From an uncultured Magnetococcales bacterium (GTDB taxonomy: Bacteria > Pseudomonadota > Magnetococcia > Magnetococcales > Magnetaquicoccaceae): a stretch of DNA of 6,614 nt. Location: NCBI GenBank assembly GCA_903913345.1, contig CAIWLA010000259.1, positions 1 to 6,614 of the forward strand, given 5' to 3'. Both the position numbers and the translations under genes were made by a program. Below the pieces are notes generated by a model that did no database searches, was not told the origin of the DNA, and saw only the letters and a program-made list of their open reading frames with translations. Position 1 is the stretch's first letter. Each line of letters begins with the position of its first letter. Positions 1-6,583 of the stretch are shown here, one piece after another.

Positions 1-426
1 ATGGGCTTGCAACCCGGTACGGCCATTCAGGAGATTCCCCTGGATGTCGTCTTTATCGGCTCCTGCACCAATGGCCGGATCGAGGATTTGCGTCAGGCGG
101 CCGCGCAGGTGGCGGGCAAAAGGGTGGCCTCCTCCCTCAAACTGGCCCTGGTGGTGCCGGGCACGGGGTTGGTCAAGCAGCAGGCGGAGGACGAAGGGCT
201 GGATCGCATTTTCCTGGATGCCGGTTTTGAATGGCGTGAACCGGGTTGTTCCATGTGTCTGGCGATGAATGCCGATGTCCTGGGACCGGGCGACCGCTGT
301 GCCTCCACCTCCAATCGCAACTTTGAGGGGAGACAGGGACCGGGTGGGCGTACCCATTTGGTCAGTCCGGCCATGGCCGCCGCCGCCGCCGTGGCGGGGC
401 GGTTTGTCGATATCAGTGCGGGTTAA
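1..426 (+). CDS. leuC: 3-isopropylmalate dehydratase large subunit, C-terminal part (5' end outside window)
   Basis: This is the last 141 residues of the large, iron-sulfur subunit of isopropylmalate isomerase, which with LeuD converts 2-isopropylmalate to 3-isopropylmalate in leucine synthesis in the cytoplasm. The family is aconitase-like and usually about 470 residues, so roughly two thirds lie upstream. The three [4Fe-4S] ligand cysteines are all visible: the one in GSCTNGR (residue 22 of the fragment) and the two in GCSMCLAMN (residues 83 and 86). The following [14 protein letters not shown] segment and the [13 protein letters not shown] segment are also family hallmarks. The ATG at base 1 is almost certainly an internal Met codon, since homologues have a conserved Met-Gly-Leu there. 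The gene ends 17 nt before leuD, its partner subunit. Identification is from recognised family motifs; there is no sign of damage. Confidence 0.97.
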   Translation: MGLQPGTAIQEIPLDVVFIGSCTNGRIEDLRQAAAQVAGKRVASSLKLALVVPGTGLVKQQAEDEGLDRIFLDAGFEWREPGCSMCLAMNADVLGPGDRCASTSNRNFEGRQGPGGRTHLVSPAMAAAAAVAGRFVDISAG

Positions 427-443
427 CAAAGGAGTCTTTCAGT

Positions 444-1103
444 ATGGAACCCTTCAAGGAATTGACCTCTCTGGTCATCCCGATAGATCGGGCCAACGTG
501 GATACGGATGCCATCATCCCGAAACAATTTTTAAAATCGATCCACCGCACCGGGTTCGGCCCCAACCTGTTCGACGAATGGCGGTATCAGGACCGGGGGG
601 AACCGGGTCAATCCTGTGCGGGACGACCCCTCAATCCCGATTGTGTGCTCAATCAGGCGCGGTATCAGGGGGGGGCTGTCTTGCTGGCGCGGGATAATTT
701 TGGCTGCGGATCCAGCCGCGAACATGCCCCCTGGGCCTTGCTGGATTATGGAATCCGGGCCATCATTGCCCCCAGTTTTGCCGATATTTTTTTCAACAAC
801 TGCTTCAAGAATGGCATTCTGCCGCTGATATTGGCTGGCTCCATCGTGGATCGGTTGTTGCGGGAGACACAGGCCACGGTCGGGTATGCCCTGACCATCG
901 ACCTGGAGGCGCAAATCGTGACCACATCGGACGGGGAGGGGTTTCCTTTTGAGGTGGATCCCTTTCGTCGCCATTGCCTGTTGAACGGGTTGGATGATAT
1001 TGGTCTGACCTTGCAGCATTTGCCAGACATCGAACTCTATGAACAACGGAGACGCCAGGAGGCCCCCTGGGCGTTTTTAATGCGGTCGCCGCAAGGAGCG
1101 TGA
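444..1103 (+). CDS. leuD: 3-isopropylmalate dehydratase small subunit
   Basis: This 219-residue protein is the small (swivel-domain) subunit that pairs with LeuC to isomerise 2-isopropylmalate. Family landmarks are the N-terminal [20 protein letters not shown] (residues 11-30), the substrate-binding loop [15 protein letters not shown] (85-99) and [17 protein letters not shown] (111-127). The length is slightly above the usual 200 or so; the excess is a charged C-terminal tail (about 200-219) that includes the stretch overlapping the leuB ribosome binding site. The ATG at 444 is preceded by AAAGGAG at 428-434, about 9 nt upstream, which supports this start. The stop codon ends 2 nt before the preferred leuB ATG, so translation of leuB is probably coupled. 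A run of eight G (668-675) lies inside the gene, but the frame is intact. Confidence 0.97.
   Translation: MEPFKELTSLVIPIDRANVDTDAIIPKQFLKSIHRTGFGPNLFDEWRYQDRGEPGQSCAGRPLNPDCVLNQARYQGGAVLLARDNFGCGSSREHAPWALLDYGIRAIIAPSFADIFFNNCFKNGILPLILAGSIVDRLLRETQATVGYALTIDLEAQIVTTSDGEGFPFEVDPFRRHCLLNGLDDIGLTLQHLPDIELYEQRRRQEAPWAFLMRSPQGA
1093..1098 (+). promoter_or_regulatory. Ribosome binding site deciding the leuB start
   Basis: AAGGAG lies inside the last codons of leuD. It is 7 nt before the ATG at 1106 but only 1 nt before the in-frame GTG at 1100. The ATG is therefore the better start, and the site implies that ribosomes finishing leuD hand over to leuB. Confidence 0.7.
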
Positions 1104-1105
1104 TC

Positions 1106-2182
1106 ATGTCCAGAAAGACCATTTTGTTGCTGCCCGGCGACGGGATTGGCCCGGAAATTATCGCCGAGGCACGTAAAATCCTGAATTGGGTTTCCGGTCA
1201 GGGCCGGATCTCCCTGTACCTGGAGGAGGGATTGATCGGGGGGGCCGCCTATGACCGGACCGGTCATCCCCTGCCGGAAGAGACCTTGATCCAGGCCAGA
1301 CAGGCCGATGCCGTGCTCCTGGGGGCCGTCGGTGGACCCAAATGGGAACCGCTCCCCTACGAGGTGCGACCGGAACGGGGATTGCTGGGTATTCGCAAGG
1401 CATTGGATCTCTTTTGCAATTTGCGTCCGGCCAAGGTCTTCCCCCAGCTGGTGGATGCCTCCACCTTGAAGCGCGAGGTGGTGGAGGGGACGGATATCAT
1501 GGTGGTGCGGGAGCTGTCGTCCGGGATCTATTTCGGGGAACCCAGGGGGGTGGAAACCCTGGCCAACGGGGAACAGCGGGGGGTCAATACCCTGGTCTAT
1601 ACCACCCGTGAGATTGAACGGATTGCCCGGTCGGCCTTTCGGATTGCGGCCACCAGACAGAAAAAACTCTGCTCGGTGGACAAGGCCAATGTCCTGGAAT
1701 CGACGGAGTTGTGGCGTGCCGTTGTGATGGCCGTTGGCAAGGAGTTTCCAGATGTGGCGTTGAGCCACATGTATGTGGATAATGCCGCCATGCAGTTGAT
1801 TCGCCATCCGCGACAGTTTGATGTCATCGTGACCACCAACATGTTTGGCGATATTCTCTCCGACGAGGCCAGCATGTTGACGGGTTCCATCGGCATGTTG
1901 CCCTCCGCCTCGTTGGGGGAACGCTATGCCCTGTATGAGCCGATTCATGGCTCGGCACCGGATATTGCCGGGCAGGGGGTGGCCAATCCGTTGGCGACCA
2001 TCCTCTCGGTGGCCATGATGTTTCGTCATTCCCTGGACTTGCCGGAGATGGCCAATCGGATCGAGGCGGCGGTGAATCGGGTGTTGGATCAAGGATTGCG
2101 GACGCCGGATATCTTTCAACCGGGCACCCAAAAGGTGGGAACAGTGGCCATGGGCGATGCCGTGCTGGCCGCTTTGTCTTAA
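1106..2182 (+). CDS. leuB: 3-isopropylmalate dehydrogenase
   Basis: This NAD-dependent enzyme oxidatively decarboxylates 3-isopropylmalate to 2-ketoisocaproate, the last leucine-specific step before transamination. With the start at ATG 1106 it has 358 residues, the normal length for the family. Visible landmarks are the N-terminal [12 protein letters not shown] (residues 7-18), the substrate-binding arginines around [19 protein letters not shown] (90-108) and [16 protein letters not shown] (133-148), the catalytic lysine in VDKANVL (K193), the metal-binding aspartates in [15 protein letters not shown] (D249, D253) and the NAD-binding [15 protein letters not shown] (281-295). The GTG at 1100 is in frame but too close to the ribosome binding site. 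The gene sits between leuD and asd with a 30 nt gap downstream, so it is read as part of the leuCDB-asd operon. The related isocitrate and tartrate dehydrogenases are made unlikely by the leucine-pathway neighbours and the LeuB-type motifs. Confidence 0.97.
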   Translation: MSRKTILLLPGDGIGPEIIAEARKILNWVSGQGRISLYLEEGLIGGAAYDRTGHPLPEETLIQARQADAVLLGAVGGPKWEPLPYEVRPERGLLGIRKALDLFCNLRPAKVFPQLVDASTLKREVVEGTDIMVVRELSSGIYFGEPRGVETLANGEQRGVNTLVYTTREIERIARSAFRIAATRQKKLCSVDKANVLESTELWRAVVMAVGKEFPDVALSHMYVDNAAMQLIRHPRQFDVIVTTNMFGDILSDEASMLTGSIGMLPSASLGERYALYEPIHGSAPDIAGQGVANPLATILSVAMMFRHSLDLPEMANRIEAAVNRVLDQGLRTPDIFQPGTQKVGTVAMGDAVLAALS

Positions 2183-2212
2183 AGTGTTAATCATGGGGTA
2201 CAAGGAAAAATC

Positions 2213-3247
2213 ATGAGTGCTCAAGAGGAACGAAAGCTGTTTAATGTCGCGGTGGTGGGTGCCACCGGCAATGTGGGGCGGGAAATTTTGAACATATTGG
2301 AAGAGCGCGATTTTCCAATCAAGGAAATTTTCCTGCTGGCGTCGAGTCGGTCGGCGGGGAGCACCCTGCCGTTTCGTGGTCGGGATGTGGTGGTGCGGGA
2401 TCTGGCGGAGTTTGATTTTGTCAATGTCCAGATTGGATTGTTTTCGCCGGGGGCCAAGGTCTCCAGTGTCTATGCCCCCAAGGCGGCGGCGGCCGGTTGT
2501 GTCGTGATTGACAATACCTCGTTTTTTCGGATGGATCCAGAGGTTCCCCTGGTGGTTCCAGAGGTCAACCCGGAGGCCATAGCCCAGTATGTCAACAAGG
2601 GGATTATTGCCAATCCCAACTGTTCGACCATTCAGATGGTGGTGGCCTTGAAACCGCTGCACGATGCGGCGGTCATTCGGCGGGTGGTGGTCTCCACCTA
2701 TCAGGCGGTCTCCGGGGCGGGCAAAGAGGCCATGGATGAATTGTTCGAGCAGACCCGTGCCATCTATGCGACCACCTTGCGGGTGCCGCCCAAAAAATTC
2801 ACCAAGGAGATCGCCTTCAATCTCATCCCGCAGATTGATGTTTTTCTTGAAAATGGCTACACCAAGGAAGAGATGAAGATGGTCCATGAGACCAAGAAAA
2901 TTCTCGATCCGGCCATCCGCCTGACGGCGACTGCGGTGCGGGTTCCGGTCTTCAACAGCCATTCGGAGGCCATCACCATTGAGACGGAGCGGCCATTGAG
3001 TCCGGCCCAGGCGCGGGAGATTTTGTCCCGTGCGCCGGGGGTGGAGGTGGTGGACGATCCCGCCCGTCTGCTCTACATGACGCCGAGGGAGGCCACCGGA
3101 AAAGATGCCACCTATGTCTCCCGGATTCGGGCGGACGAGAGTGTCGAAAACGGTTTGCAGTTGTGGGTGGTCTCGGACAATTTGCGCAAGGGGGCCGCCT
3201 TGAATGCCGTGCAGATTGCCGAATTGTTGGTGCGGGACCATTTTTAA
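2213..3247 (+). CDS. asd: Aspartate-semialdehyde dehydrogenase
   Basis: This 344-residue enzyme reduces aspartyl phosphate to aspartate semialdehyde with NADPH, the branch point to threonine, methionine and diaminopimelate/lysine. The N-terminal Rossmann fold begins with VAVVGATGNVGREIL (residues 12-26). The active-site cysteine is in NPNCSTIQMV (C137), the conserved glutamine in TYQAVSGAGKEAM (Q164), and the arginine and histidine of the substrate site in VRVPVFNSHSE (R243, H250). The segment TKEEMKMVHETKKI (217-230) is also typical. The length matches the shorter ASADH subfamily of about 340 residues rather than the roughly 370-residue enterobacterial form. ATG 2213 has AAGGAAAA just upstream (2202-2210). 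It follows leuB by 30 nt on the same strand, an arrangement common in proteobacteria, and ends facing epmB across an 82 nt spacer. Confidence 0.97.
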   Translation: MSAQEERKLFNVAVVGATGNVGREILNILEERDFPIKEIFLLASSRSAGSTLPFRGRDVVVRDLAEFDFVNVQIGLFSPGAKVSSVYAPKAAAAGCVVIDNTSFFRMDPEVPLVVPEVNPEAIAQYVNKGIIANPNCSTIQMVVALKPLHDAAVIRRVVVSTYQAVSGAGKEAMDELFEQTRAIYATTLRVPPKKFTKEIAFNLIPQIDVFLENGYTKEEMKMVHETKKILDPAIRLTATAVRVPVFNSHSEAITIETERPLSPAQAREILSRAPGVEVVDDPARLLYMTPREATGKDATYVSRIRADESVENGLQLWVVSDNLRKGAALNAVQIAELLVRDHF

Positions 3248-3288
3248 GCACGGAACACCCCTGCTGGTCTGGGTTTTGTAAAACGATT

Positions 3289-3323
3289 GCGGGGGCCTGG
3301 GGGGATGATCCCCCTGGCCCCGC
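3289..3323. terminator. GC-rich hairpin between convergent asd and epmB
   Basis: The outer arms GC plus GGGGCC (3289-3290 and 3292-3297) pair with GGCCCC plus GC (3316-3323), leaving one bulged G at 3291. Inside them, after a single T-T mismatch, GGGGG (3299-3303) pairs with CCCCC (3310-3314) around a 6 nt loop. This gives about 13 base pairs. Reading out of epmB (minus strand), the stem is followed within a few bases by TTTT (complement of 3280-3283), so it could act as a weak intrinsic terminator for epmB. No T-run follows on the asd side, where it may only block or protect the 3' end. It could equally be one copy of a dispersed palindromic repeat. Confidence 0.5.
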
Positions 3324-3329
3324 CGTCGA

Positions 3330-4334
3330 TCAAGGCCCGGACAGGCCCAGATCAACGGCCATTTTGGAGGGCTGTCCCGGTTGTTCCCAGACCAGTTTCG
3401 GGACGGCATAACCGGGCAGTCGGGCCTGCAATTGGCGGATCAAGGCGCGGGCCTCTGCCCTTTCCACCTGGAAATGGGCCGCCCCGGCCACCGGATCCAG
3501 CAGATGCAGATAATAGGGTATCACCCGGTGGTTGATGAGGGTTTCACACAGTCTGGCCAGGATCCCGGCCTCATCGTTGACCCCTCTGAGCAGCACGGAC
3601 TGGTTGAGGAGGAGAACACCCGCCTCCAGCATGCGGGCCAGACCGGCCAGCACGGCGGGATCCAGTTCGTCCGGATGGTTGCAGTGGATGACCATCACCG
3701 GTGTGAGCCGGGTGGCGGTCAGCCAGTGGAGGAGCGGCTGGTTGATCCGTCTGGGGGTGACCACCGGCATCCGGCTGTGGATGCGGAGGCGGCGCAGGTG
3801 CGGGATGGTGGCCAGACGTTGGGTCAGATCGGCCAGACGCCCATCCGGCAGCATCAGCGGATCGCCACCGGAGAGCACCACCTCGTGGAGGGAGGCGTCC
3901 TGGGCAATCGCTGCCAAGGCGGGCAACCAGGCCGCCGGGCTGTCGGGCAGGTCGGCATAGTTTTCGTGCCGTCGAAAACAAAAACGGCAATGAATCGGGC
4001 ACTCTCCGGTCACCTGGAGCAGGACGCGGCCCGCATATTTTTGCAGCAGACCAGGGATGCGTCGTGCCCCCTGTTCCGCCAGGGGATCGGTGCTGAACCC
4101 GGAGACCGGGCGCAACTCCTCTGCGGAGGGGATGACCTGGCGTCCCAGGGGATCCTGGAGGTTCTCCCAGTCGATCCGTTTGGCCCAGGCGGAGGGTACG
4201 CGAAAGGGGTAGAGATCGGCGGCCTGTTGTGCCGCGGCCTCCAGGGCGGAAGGTCGGCCAGGGCGTTCCGCTGGCGGATGGGTGGAAGAGGAATGGGATC
4301 CCCGTGTCGGGTGATCCTTGGCGAAGATGGGCAT
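3330..4334 (-). CDS. epmB: EF-P beta-lysylation protein, radical-SAM lysine 2,3-aminomutase
   Basis: This 334-residue radical SAM, PLP-dependent enzyme is predicted to convert (S)-alpha-lysine to (R)-beta-lysine for attachment to EF-P. The [4Fe-4S]/SAM motif is CPIHCRFCFRRH with cysteines 112, 116 and 119. Further landmarks are VLSGGDPLML (153-162), LRIHSRMPVVTPRRI (183-197), LLNQSVLLRGVND (242-254) and PYYLHLLDPVAGAAHF (273-288), which contains the acidic residue expected to hold substrate. K324 in QPSKM aligns with the PLP lysine of the family. FSTDPLAEQ (80-88) and the length match EpmB; the catabolic mutase KamA is longer (about 416 residues). The first 35 or so residues are Pro/Ser/His-rich and poorly conserved. 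The start is the only in-frame ATG near the N-terminus; no good ribosome binding site precedes it. It is divergent from efp and epmA, which strongly supports the EF-P role. Confidence 0.95.
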   Translation of the reverse strand: MPIFAKDHPTRGSHSSSTHPPAERPGRPSALEAAAQQAADLYPFRVPSAWAKRIDWENLQDPLGRQVIPSAEELRPVSGFSTDPLAEQGARRIPGLLQKYAGRVLLQVTGECPIHCRFCFRRHENYADLPDSPAAWLPALAAIAQDASLHEVVLSGGDPLMLPDGRLADLTQRLATIPHLRRLRIHSRMPVVTPRRINQPLLHWLTATRLTPVMVIHCNHPDELDPAVLAGLARMLEAGVLLLNQSVLLRGVNDEAGILARLCETLINHRVIPYYLHLLDPVAGAAHFQVERAEARALIRQLQARLPGYAVPKLVWEQPGQPSKMAVDLGLSGP

Positions 4335-4399
4335 ATCGTTTAAAGTGTCCGGTTTGGTGGTCGATCTGTTTTGATAAACAAAAAATGTAAGGGAAAAAA
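4335..4399. promoter_or_regulatory. Divergent spacer between epmB and efp
   Basis: This 65 bp AT-richer gap must hold the promoter for efp and probably one for epmB, since the two genes point away from each other. The efp ribosome binding site AAGGG (4389-4393) is clear, 6 nt before the ATG. TTGGTG (4354-4359) and TGATAAAC (4372-4379) resemble promoter pieces, but their spacing (about 13 nt) is too short for a standard sigma-70 promoter. I do not assign specific boxes. Confidence 0.4.
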
Positions 4400-4960
4400 A
4401 TGTTAACCCATAATCAATTGCGGCAAGGCTCCCGGGTGGAGATTGACGGGCTGCCCTGGATCATCGTTGGGGCCGATTTTGTCAAACCCGGCAAGGGGCA
4501 GGCCTTCACCAAGATCAAGATCAAAAATCTGATCGATGGTCGGGTCATCGAGAGGACATTCAAATCCAGTGAAACCGTCTCCAAGGCCGATGTGGTCGAT
4601 GCGGAGATGCAGTATCTCTACAGCGATGGCGAGTTCTGGCATTTCATGGATCCGGGCAGTTGTGAACAGGTGGCGTTGACCAGTGTTCAGGTGGGGGATG
4701 CCATGCACTGGCTGAAAGAGCAGGAAGGCTATCAGGTCACCCTCTGGAAAGGCAAGGCCATTGCTGTGGTGGCACCGCAATTTGTGGTGTTGACTATTAC
4801 CCAGTGCGAGCCGGGGGTCAAGGGCGATACCGTCTCCGGCGCGAACAAACCGGCCACGTTGGAGACGGGTGCGACCGTCAAGGTGCCCCTGTTTGTCAAC
4901 GAAGGGGAGCGGATTCGCGTGGATACCCGGACCGGGGAGTATGTGGAACGGGCCAAATAG
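4400..4960 (+). CDS. efp: Translation elongation factor P
   Basis: EF-P binds the ribosome between the P and E sites and speeds peptide bond formation at consecutive prolines. At 186 residues it has the standard three-domain length: a KOW-like domain I (about 1-64) and two OB-fold domains (about 65-128 and 129-186). The domain I tip reads FVKPGKGQAF, with K32 in the position of the E. coli lysine (K34) that receives beta-lysine. The loop matches the beta-lysylated class, not the rhamnosylated class, which has arginine there. The EF-P signature in domain III is visible as KPATLETGATVKVPLFV (150-166), and the C-terminus VDTRTGEYVERAK is typical. A good ribosome binding site (AAGGG, 4389-4393) supports the ATG. 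The gene is followed within 10 nt by epmA, its modifying ligase, and faces away from epmB. Confidence 0.98.
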   Translation: MLTHNQLRQGSRVEIDGLPWIIVGADFVKPGKGQAFTKIKIKNLIDGRVIERTFKSSETVSKADVVDAEMQYLYSDGEFWHFMDPGSCEQVALTSVQVGDAMHWLKEQEGYQVTLWKGKAIAVVAPQFVVLTITQCEPGVKGDTVSGANKPATLETGATVKVPLFVNEGERIRVDTRTGEYVERAK

Positions 4961-4963
4961 GGG
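4959..4963 (+). promoter_or_regulatory. Ribosome binding site favouring the GTG start of epmA
   Basis: AGGGG overlaps the efp stop codon. It sits 6 nt before GTG 4970 but directly abuts TTG 4964, the other in-frame candidate. Spacing therefore favours GTG. The overlap with the efp stop suggests translational coupling of efp and epmA. Confidence 0.5.
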
Positions 4964-4969
4964 TTGACG

Positions 4970-5959
4970 GTGGGTAACCGGTGGCGACCCAGCGCGTCGC
5001 AGGCGATCCTGCAACACCGTGCCCTTCTGCTGCATCACTTGCGGGCCTTTTTCTGGCAGCGCGGGGTGTTGGAGGTGGAGACGCCGCAACGGCTTGCATC
5101 GGTTGCGCCGGAGCTGCATCAGGATCCCATCGCCTGCGCAGGGGGATTTTTGCAGACCTCGCCGGAGACCGCCATGAAACGGTTGCTGGCGGCCGGTTCC
5201 GGGCCGATTTATCAAGTCTGTCGGGCCTTCCGTGGGGATGAACAGGGCACCCTGCACAATCCGGAATTTACCATTCTGGAGTGGTACAGGCCGGGGTGGT
5301 CCGTGCGGGAGTTGATGGCAGAGGTGGAGGCGTTGCTGACGGAGCTGTTGGCGTCCGTATCGGGAATGCATCGGATCGGGCCGCCCGGTCGGGCGGAGAT
5401 CTGGGCCTATCGGGCCGCTTTTCAGCACTTTGCCGGGATCGATCCCTTTGCCGCCAGTGAGGCAGCGTTGTGGGCGGCCTGTCGGTGCGATGCCCTTTCA
5501 GATCCGTCGTCCGGTCTGTCGTCCGCTCCTCTGGATCGGGAATCCCTGCTGGATCTGCTCCTGGTTCAGCGGGTGGAGCCGGGGTTGAAGGCGCGGGGCG
5601 GGGCGGTTTTTTTGGTGGATTTCCCCCCCGCCTCGGCGGCCATGGCGCAGATTGATCCCGGACCACCTGCGGTGGCCAGACGGTTTGAGCTGTATCTGGA
5701 CGGGGTGGAATTGGCCAACGGGTATCAGGAACTGACCGATCCGGTCGAGCAACGTCAGCGACTGCTCCAGATCAACCGGCAACGGCAGGAGAGGGGGAAG
5801 CCGGCGTTGCCCATCGACGAGGCCTTTCTCCGGGCACTGGAATGCGGTCTGCCTGAGTGCGCGGGGGTGGCCCTGGGGCTGGATCGGTTGATCATGCTGG
5901 CGTTGGGGGCGCGTCGGATCCAGGAGGTGATGGCATTTCCGGTGGAACACATTCAATGA
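4970..5959 (+). CDS. epmA: EF-P--(R)-beta-lysine ligase (LysRS paralogue)
   Basis: EpmA (also PoxA/GenX/YjeA) is a truncated class II lysyl-tRNA synthetase paralogue that activates (R)-beta-lysine with ATP and joins it to the EF-P lysine rather than to tRNA. The protein is 329 residues from GTG 4970 (331 from TTG 4964), close to the 325 of E. coli. It has only the catalytic domain and no anticodon-binding OB domain. Visible motifs (GTG numbering) are GVLEVETP (32-39), TSPE (63-66), motif 2 with its flank QVCRAFRGDEQGTLHNPEF (82-100) followed by TILEWY, VELANGYQELTD (246-257), and motif 3 GVALGLDRLIMLALG (299-313). The alanine in GVALG (A301) corresponds to E. coli EpmA A298, where LysRS has glycine. 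It is separated from efp by 9 nt. An internal Pro-Pro-Gly lies at about residues 138-140. Confidence 0.96.
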   Translation: MGNRWRPSASQAILQHRALLLHHLRAFFWQRGVLEVETPQRLASVAPELHQDPIACAGGFLQTSPETAMKRLLAAGSGPIYQVCRAFRGDEQGTLHNPEFTILEWYRPGWSVRELMAEVEALLTELLASVSGMHRIGPPGRAEIWAYRAAFQHFAGIDPFAASEAALWAACRCDALSDPSSGLSSAPLDRESLLDLLLVQRVEPGLKARGGAVFLVDFPPASAAMAQIDPGPPAVARRFELYLDGVELANGYQELTDPVEQRQRLLQINRQRQERGKPALPIDEAFLRALECGLPECAGVALGLDRLIMLALGARRIQEVMAFPVEHIQ

Positions 5960-5968
5960 GGCAATGAC

Positions 5969-5972
5969 GGAG
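5969..5972 (+). promoter_or_regulatory. Ribosome binding site deciding the start of the thioredoxin-fold gene
   Basis: GGAG lies 6 nt before ATG 5979. The alternative ATG at 5964 has GAGG (5958-5961) only 2 nt upstream, which is too close. The downstream ATG also gives an N-terminus more like family members, so it is preferred. Confidence 0.5.
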
Positions 5973-5978
5973 ACAATA

Positions 5979-6530
5979 ATGGTTCTTTTATACACCCCCC
6001 CCGGAACCATGGGGGCCGCCGCCCCGGATTTTTCCCTGCCGGGCATCGATGATCGGCTCCATGCCCTGGCGGATTATGCCAAGGCACCCGTTCTGGTGGT
6101 CATGTTCATCTGCAACCACTGCCCGTATGTGCAGGCGGTCGAGGCGAGGCTGGTGGCCCTGGCCAATCAATTGCAGCCGCAAGGGGTGGCGTTTGTAGGG
6201 ATCAACAGCAACGATCCCGTCAGCTATCCCGAAGACAATATGGACAACATGAAAAAACGGGCATGCGACCATCACTATCCATTCGACTATCTCATGGATG
6301 AGTCCCAGGAGGTGGCCCGTGCATTTGGGGCGGTGTGTACTCCGGATTTTTTTGTGTTTGACGCCGCGCGTACCCTGCGGTATCGGGGGCGGTTGGATGA
6401 TGCCCCCCGCAATCCAACGGCGGTCCGCACCCAGGAGATGAAACGGGCCATCCAGGCACTGTTGGCGGGGGAGACCGTACCAGAGCCGCAACAGGCCAGC
6501 ATGGGATGCAGCCTTAAATGGCGGGAGTGA
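5979..6530 (+). CDS. Thioredoxin-fold redox protein (AhpC/TSA-like, CxxC)
   Basis: This protein of 183 residues (188 from ATG 5964) belongs to the thioredoxin-like/peroxiredoxin-like superfamily and has no recognised gene symbol. After a short N-terminus the family motif APDFSLPGIDD (15-25) appears, then VLVVMFICNHCPYVQAVE (38-55) with the CNHC redox pair at C45 and C48. A third cysteine stands before the conserved cis-proline in GAVCTPDFFVFD (C120), and a fourth in the family-typical C-terminal MGCSLKW (C177). No signal peptide or membrane segment is visible, so it is probably cytoplasmic. The substrate cannot be told from sequence: a thiol-disulfide oxidoreductase or a thiol peroxidase are both possible. 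It follows epmA by about 20 nt and is probably co-transcribed, but no established link to EF-P modification is known to me. Its N-terminus contains Pro-Pro-Gly (residues 7-9) encoded by a run of eight C (5995-6002). Confidence 0.85.
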   Translation: MVLLYTPPGTMGAAAPDFSLPGIDDRLHALADYAKAPVLVVMFICNHCPYVQAVEARLVALANQLQPQGVAFVGINSNDPVSYPEDNMDNMKKRACDHHYPFDYLMDESQEVARAFGAVCTPDFFVFDAARTLRYRGRLDDAPRNPTAVRTQEMKRAIQALLAGETVPEPQQASMGCSLKWRE

Positions 6531-6538
6531 ACAGTCCC

Positions 6539-6557
6539 GCCCCCACCGGTGGGGAGC
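6539..6557. repeat. Palindrome downstream of the thioredoxin-fold gene
   Basis: CCCCACCGGTGGGG (6541-6554) is a perfect 14 nt inverted repeat, able to form a 5 bp stem with a CCGG loop. It extends by GC/GC outside (6539-6540 with 6556-6557) if A6555 bulges. No T-run follows on either strand, so it is not a standard intrinsic terminator. It may mark the 3' end of the efp-epmA operon or bind a protein upstream of the next promoter. Confidence 0.4.
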
Positions 6558-6583
6558 ACAACATCCGGGAAATTCCCTATAAT
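6555..6583 (+). promoter_or_regulatory. Candidate sigma-70 promoter for a gene beyond the window
   Basis: A perfect -10 box, TATAAT (6578-6583), is preceded after exactly 17 nt by AGCACA (6555-6560), which matches the -35 consensus at only its last three positions. A start of transcription near 6590 would be expected, reading out of the window. The strong -10 and weak -35 are typical of a promoter that depends on a regulator. Confidence 0.45.

Noticed and set aside
2193..2216. A 7-codon ORF in the leuB-asd gap ending in an ATGA overlap with asd
   Set aside because: There is no ribosome binding site before its ATG and no run of regulatory codons. The purine-rich part is better explained as the asd ribosome binding site.
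1037..3409. A 790-codon open frame on the minus strand spanning leuB and asd
   Set aside because: It is wholly antisense to two clearly recognised enzymes. Its translation is rich in His, Gln, Gly, Arg and Pro with no recognisable domain. Strong third-position GC bias in the real genes removes stops from this frame, which explains its length.
3330..4334. Possibility that the radical-SAM gene is catabolic lysine 2,3-aminomutase (kamA)
   Set aside because: It is about 80 residues shorter than KamA, has EpmB-like FSTDPLAEQ and C-terminal QPSK sequences, and adjoins efp and epmA rather than lysine-fermentation genes.
3381..4343. A 320-codon plus-strand frame opposite epmB
   Set aside because: It is antisense to a complete radical-SAM gene with all catalytic motifs, and the translation is low-complexity Gly/Gln/His/Arg-rich without family resemblance.
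4964..4972. TTG 4964 as the start of epmA
   Set aside because: It is in frame but directly abuts the AGGGG element, leaving no spacing; GTG 4970 has 6 nt. Without experimental data TTG cannot be fully excluded.
4403..5428. A 341-codon minus-strand frame across efp and epmA
   Set aside because: It overlaps two well-identified genes on the other strand and shows the same His/Pro/Arg/Gln-rich shadow composition.
5498..6046. A 182-codon minus-strand frame across the epmA 3' end and next gene start
   Set aside because: It is antisense to epmA motif 3 and has no recognisable domain or ribosome binding site.
6541..6554. Palindrome CCCCACCGGTGGGG as an intrinsic terminator
   Set aside because: No T-run follows it on either strand; the nearest T5 is about 40 nt away beyond the putative -10 box.
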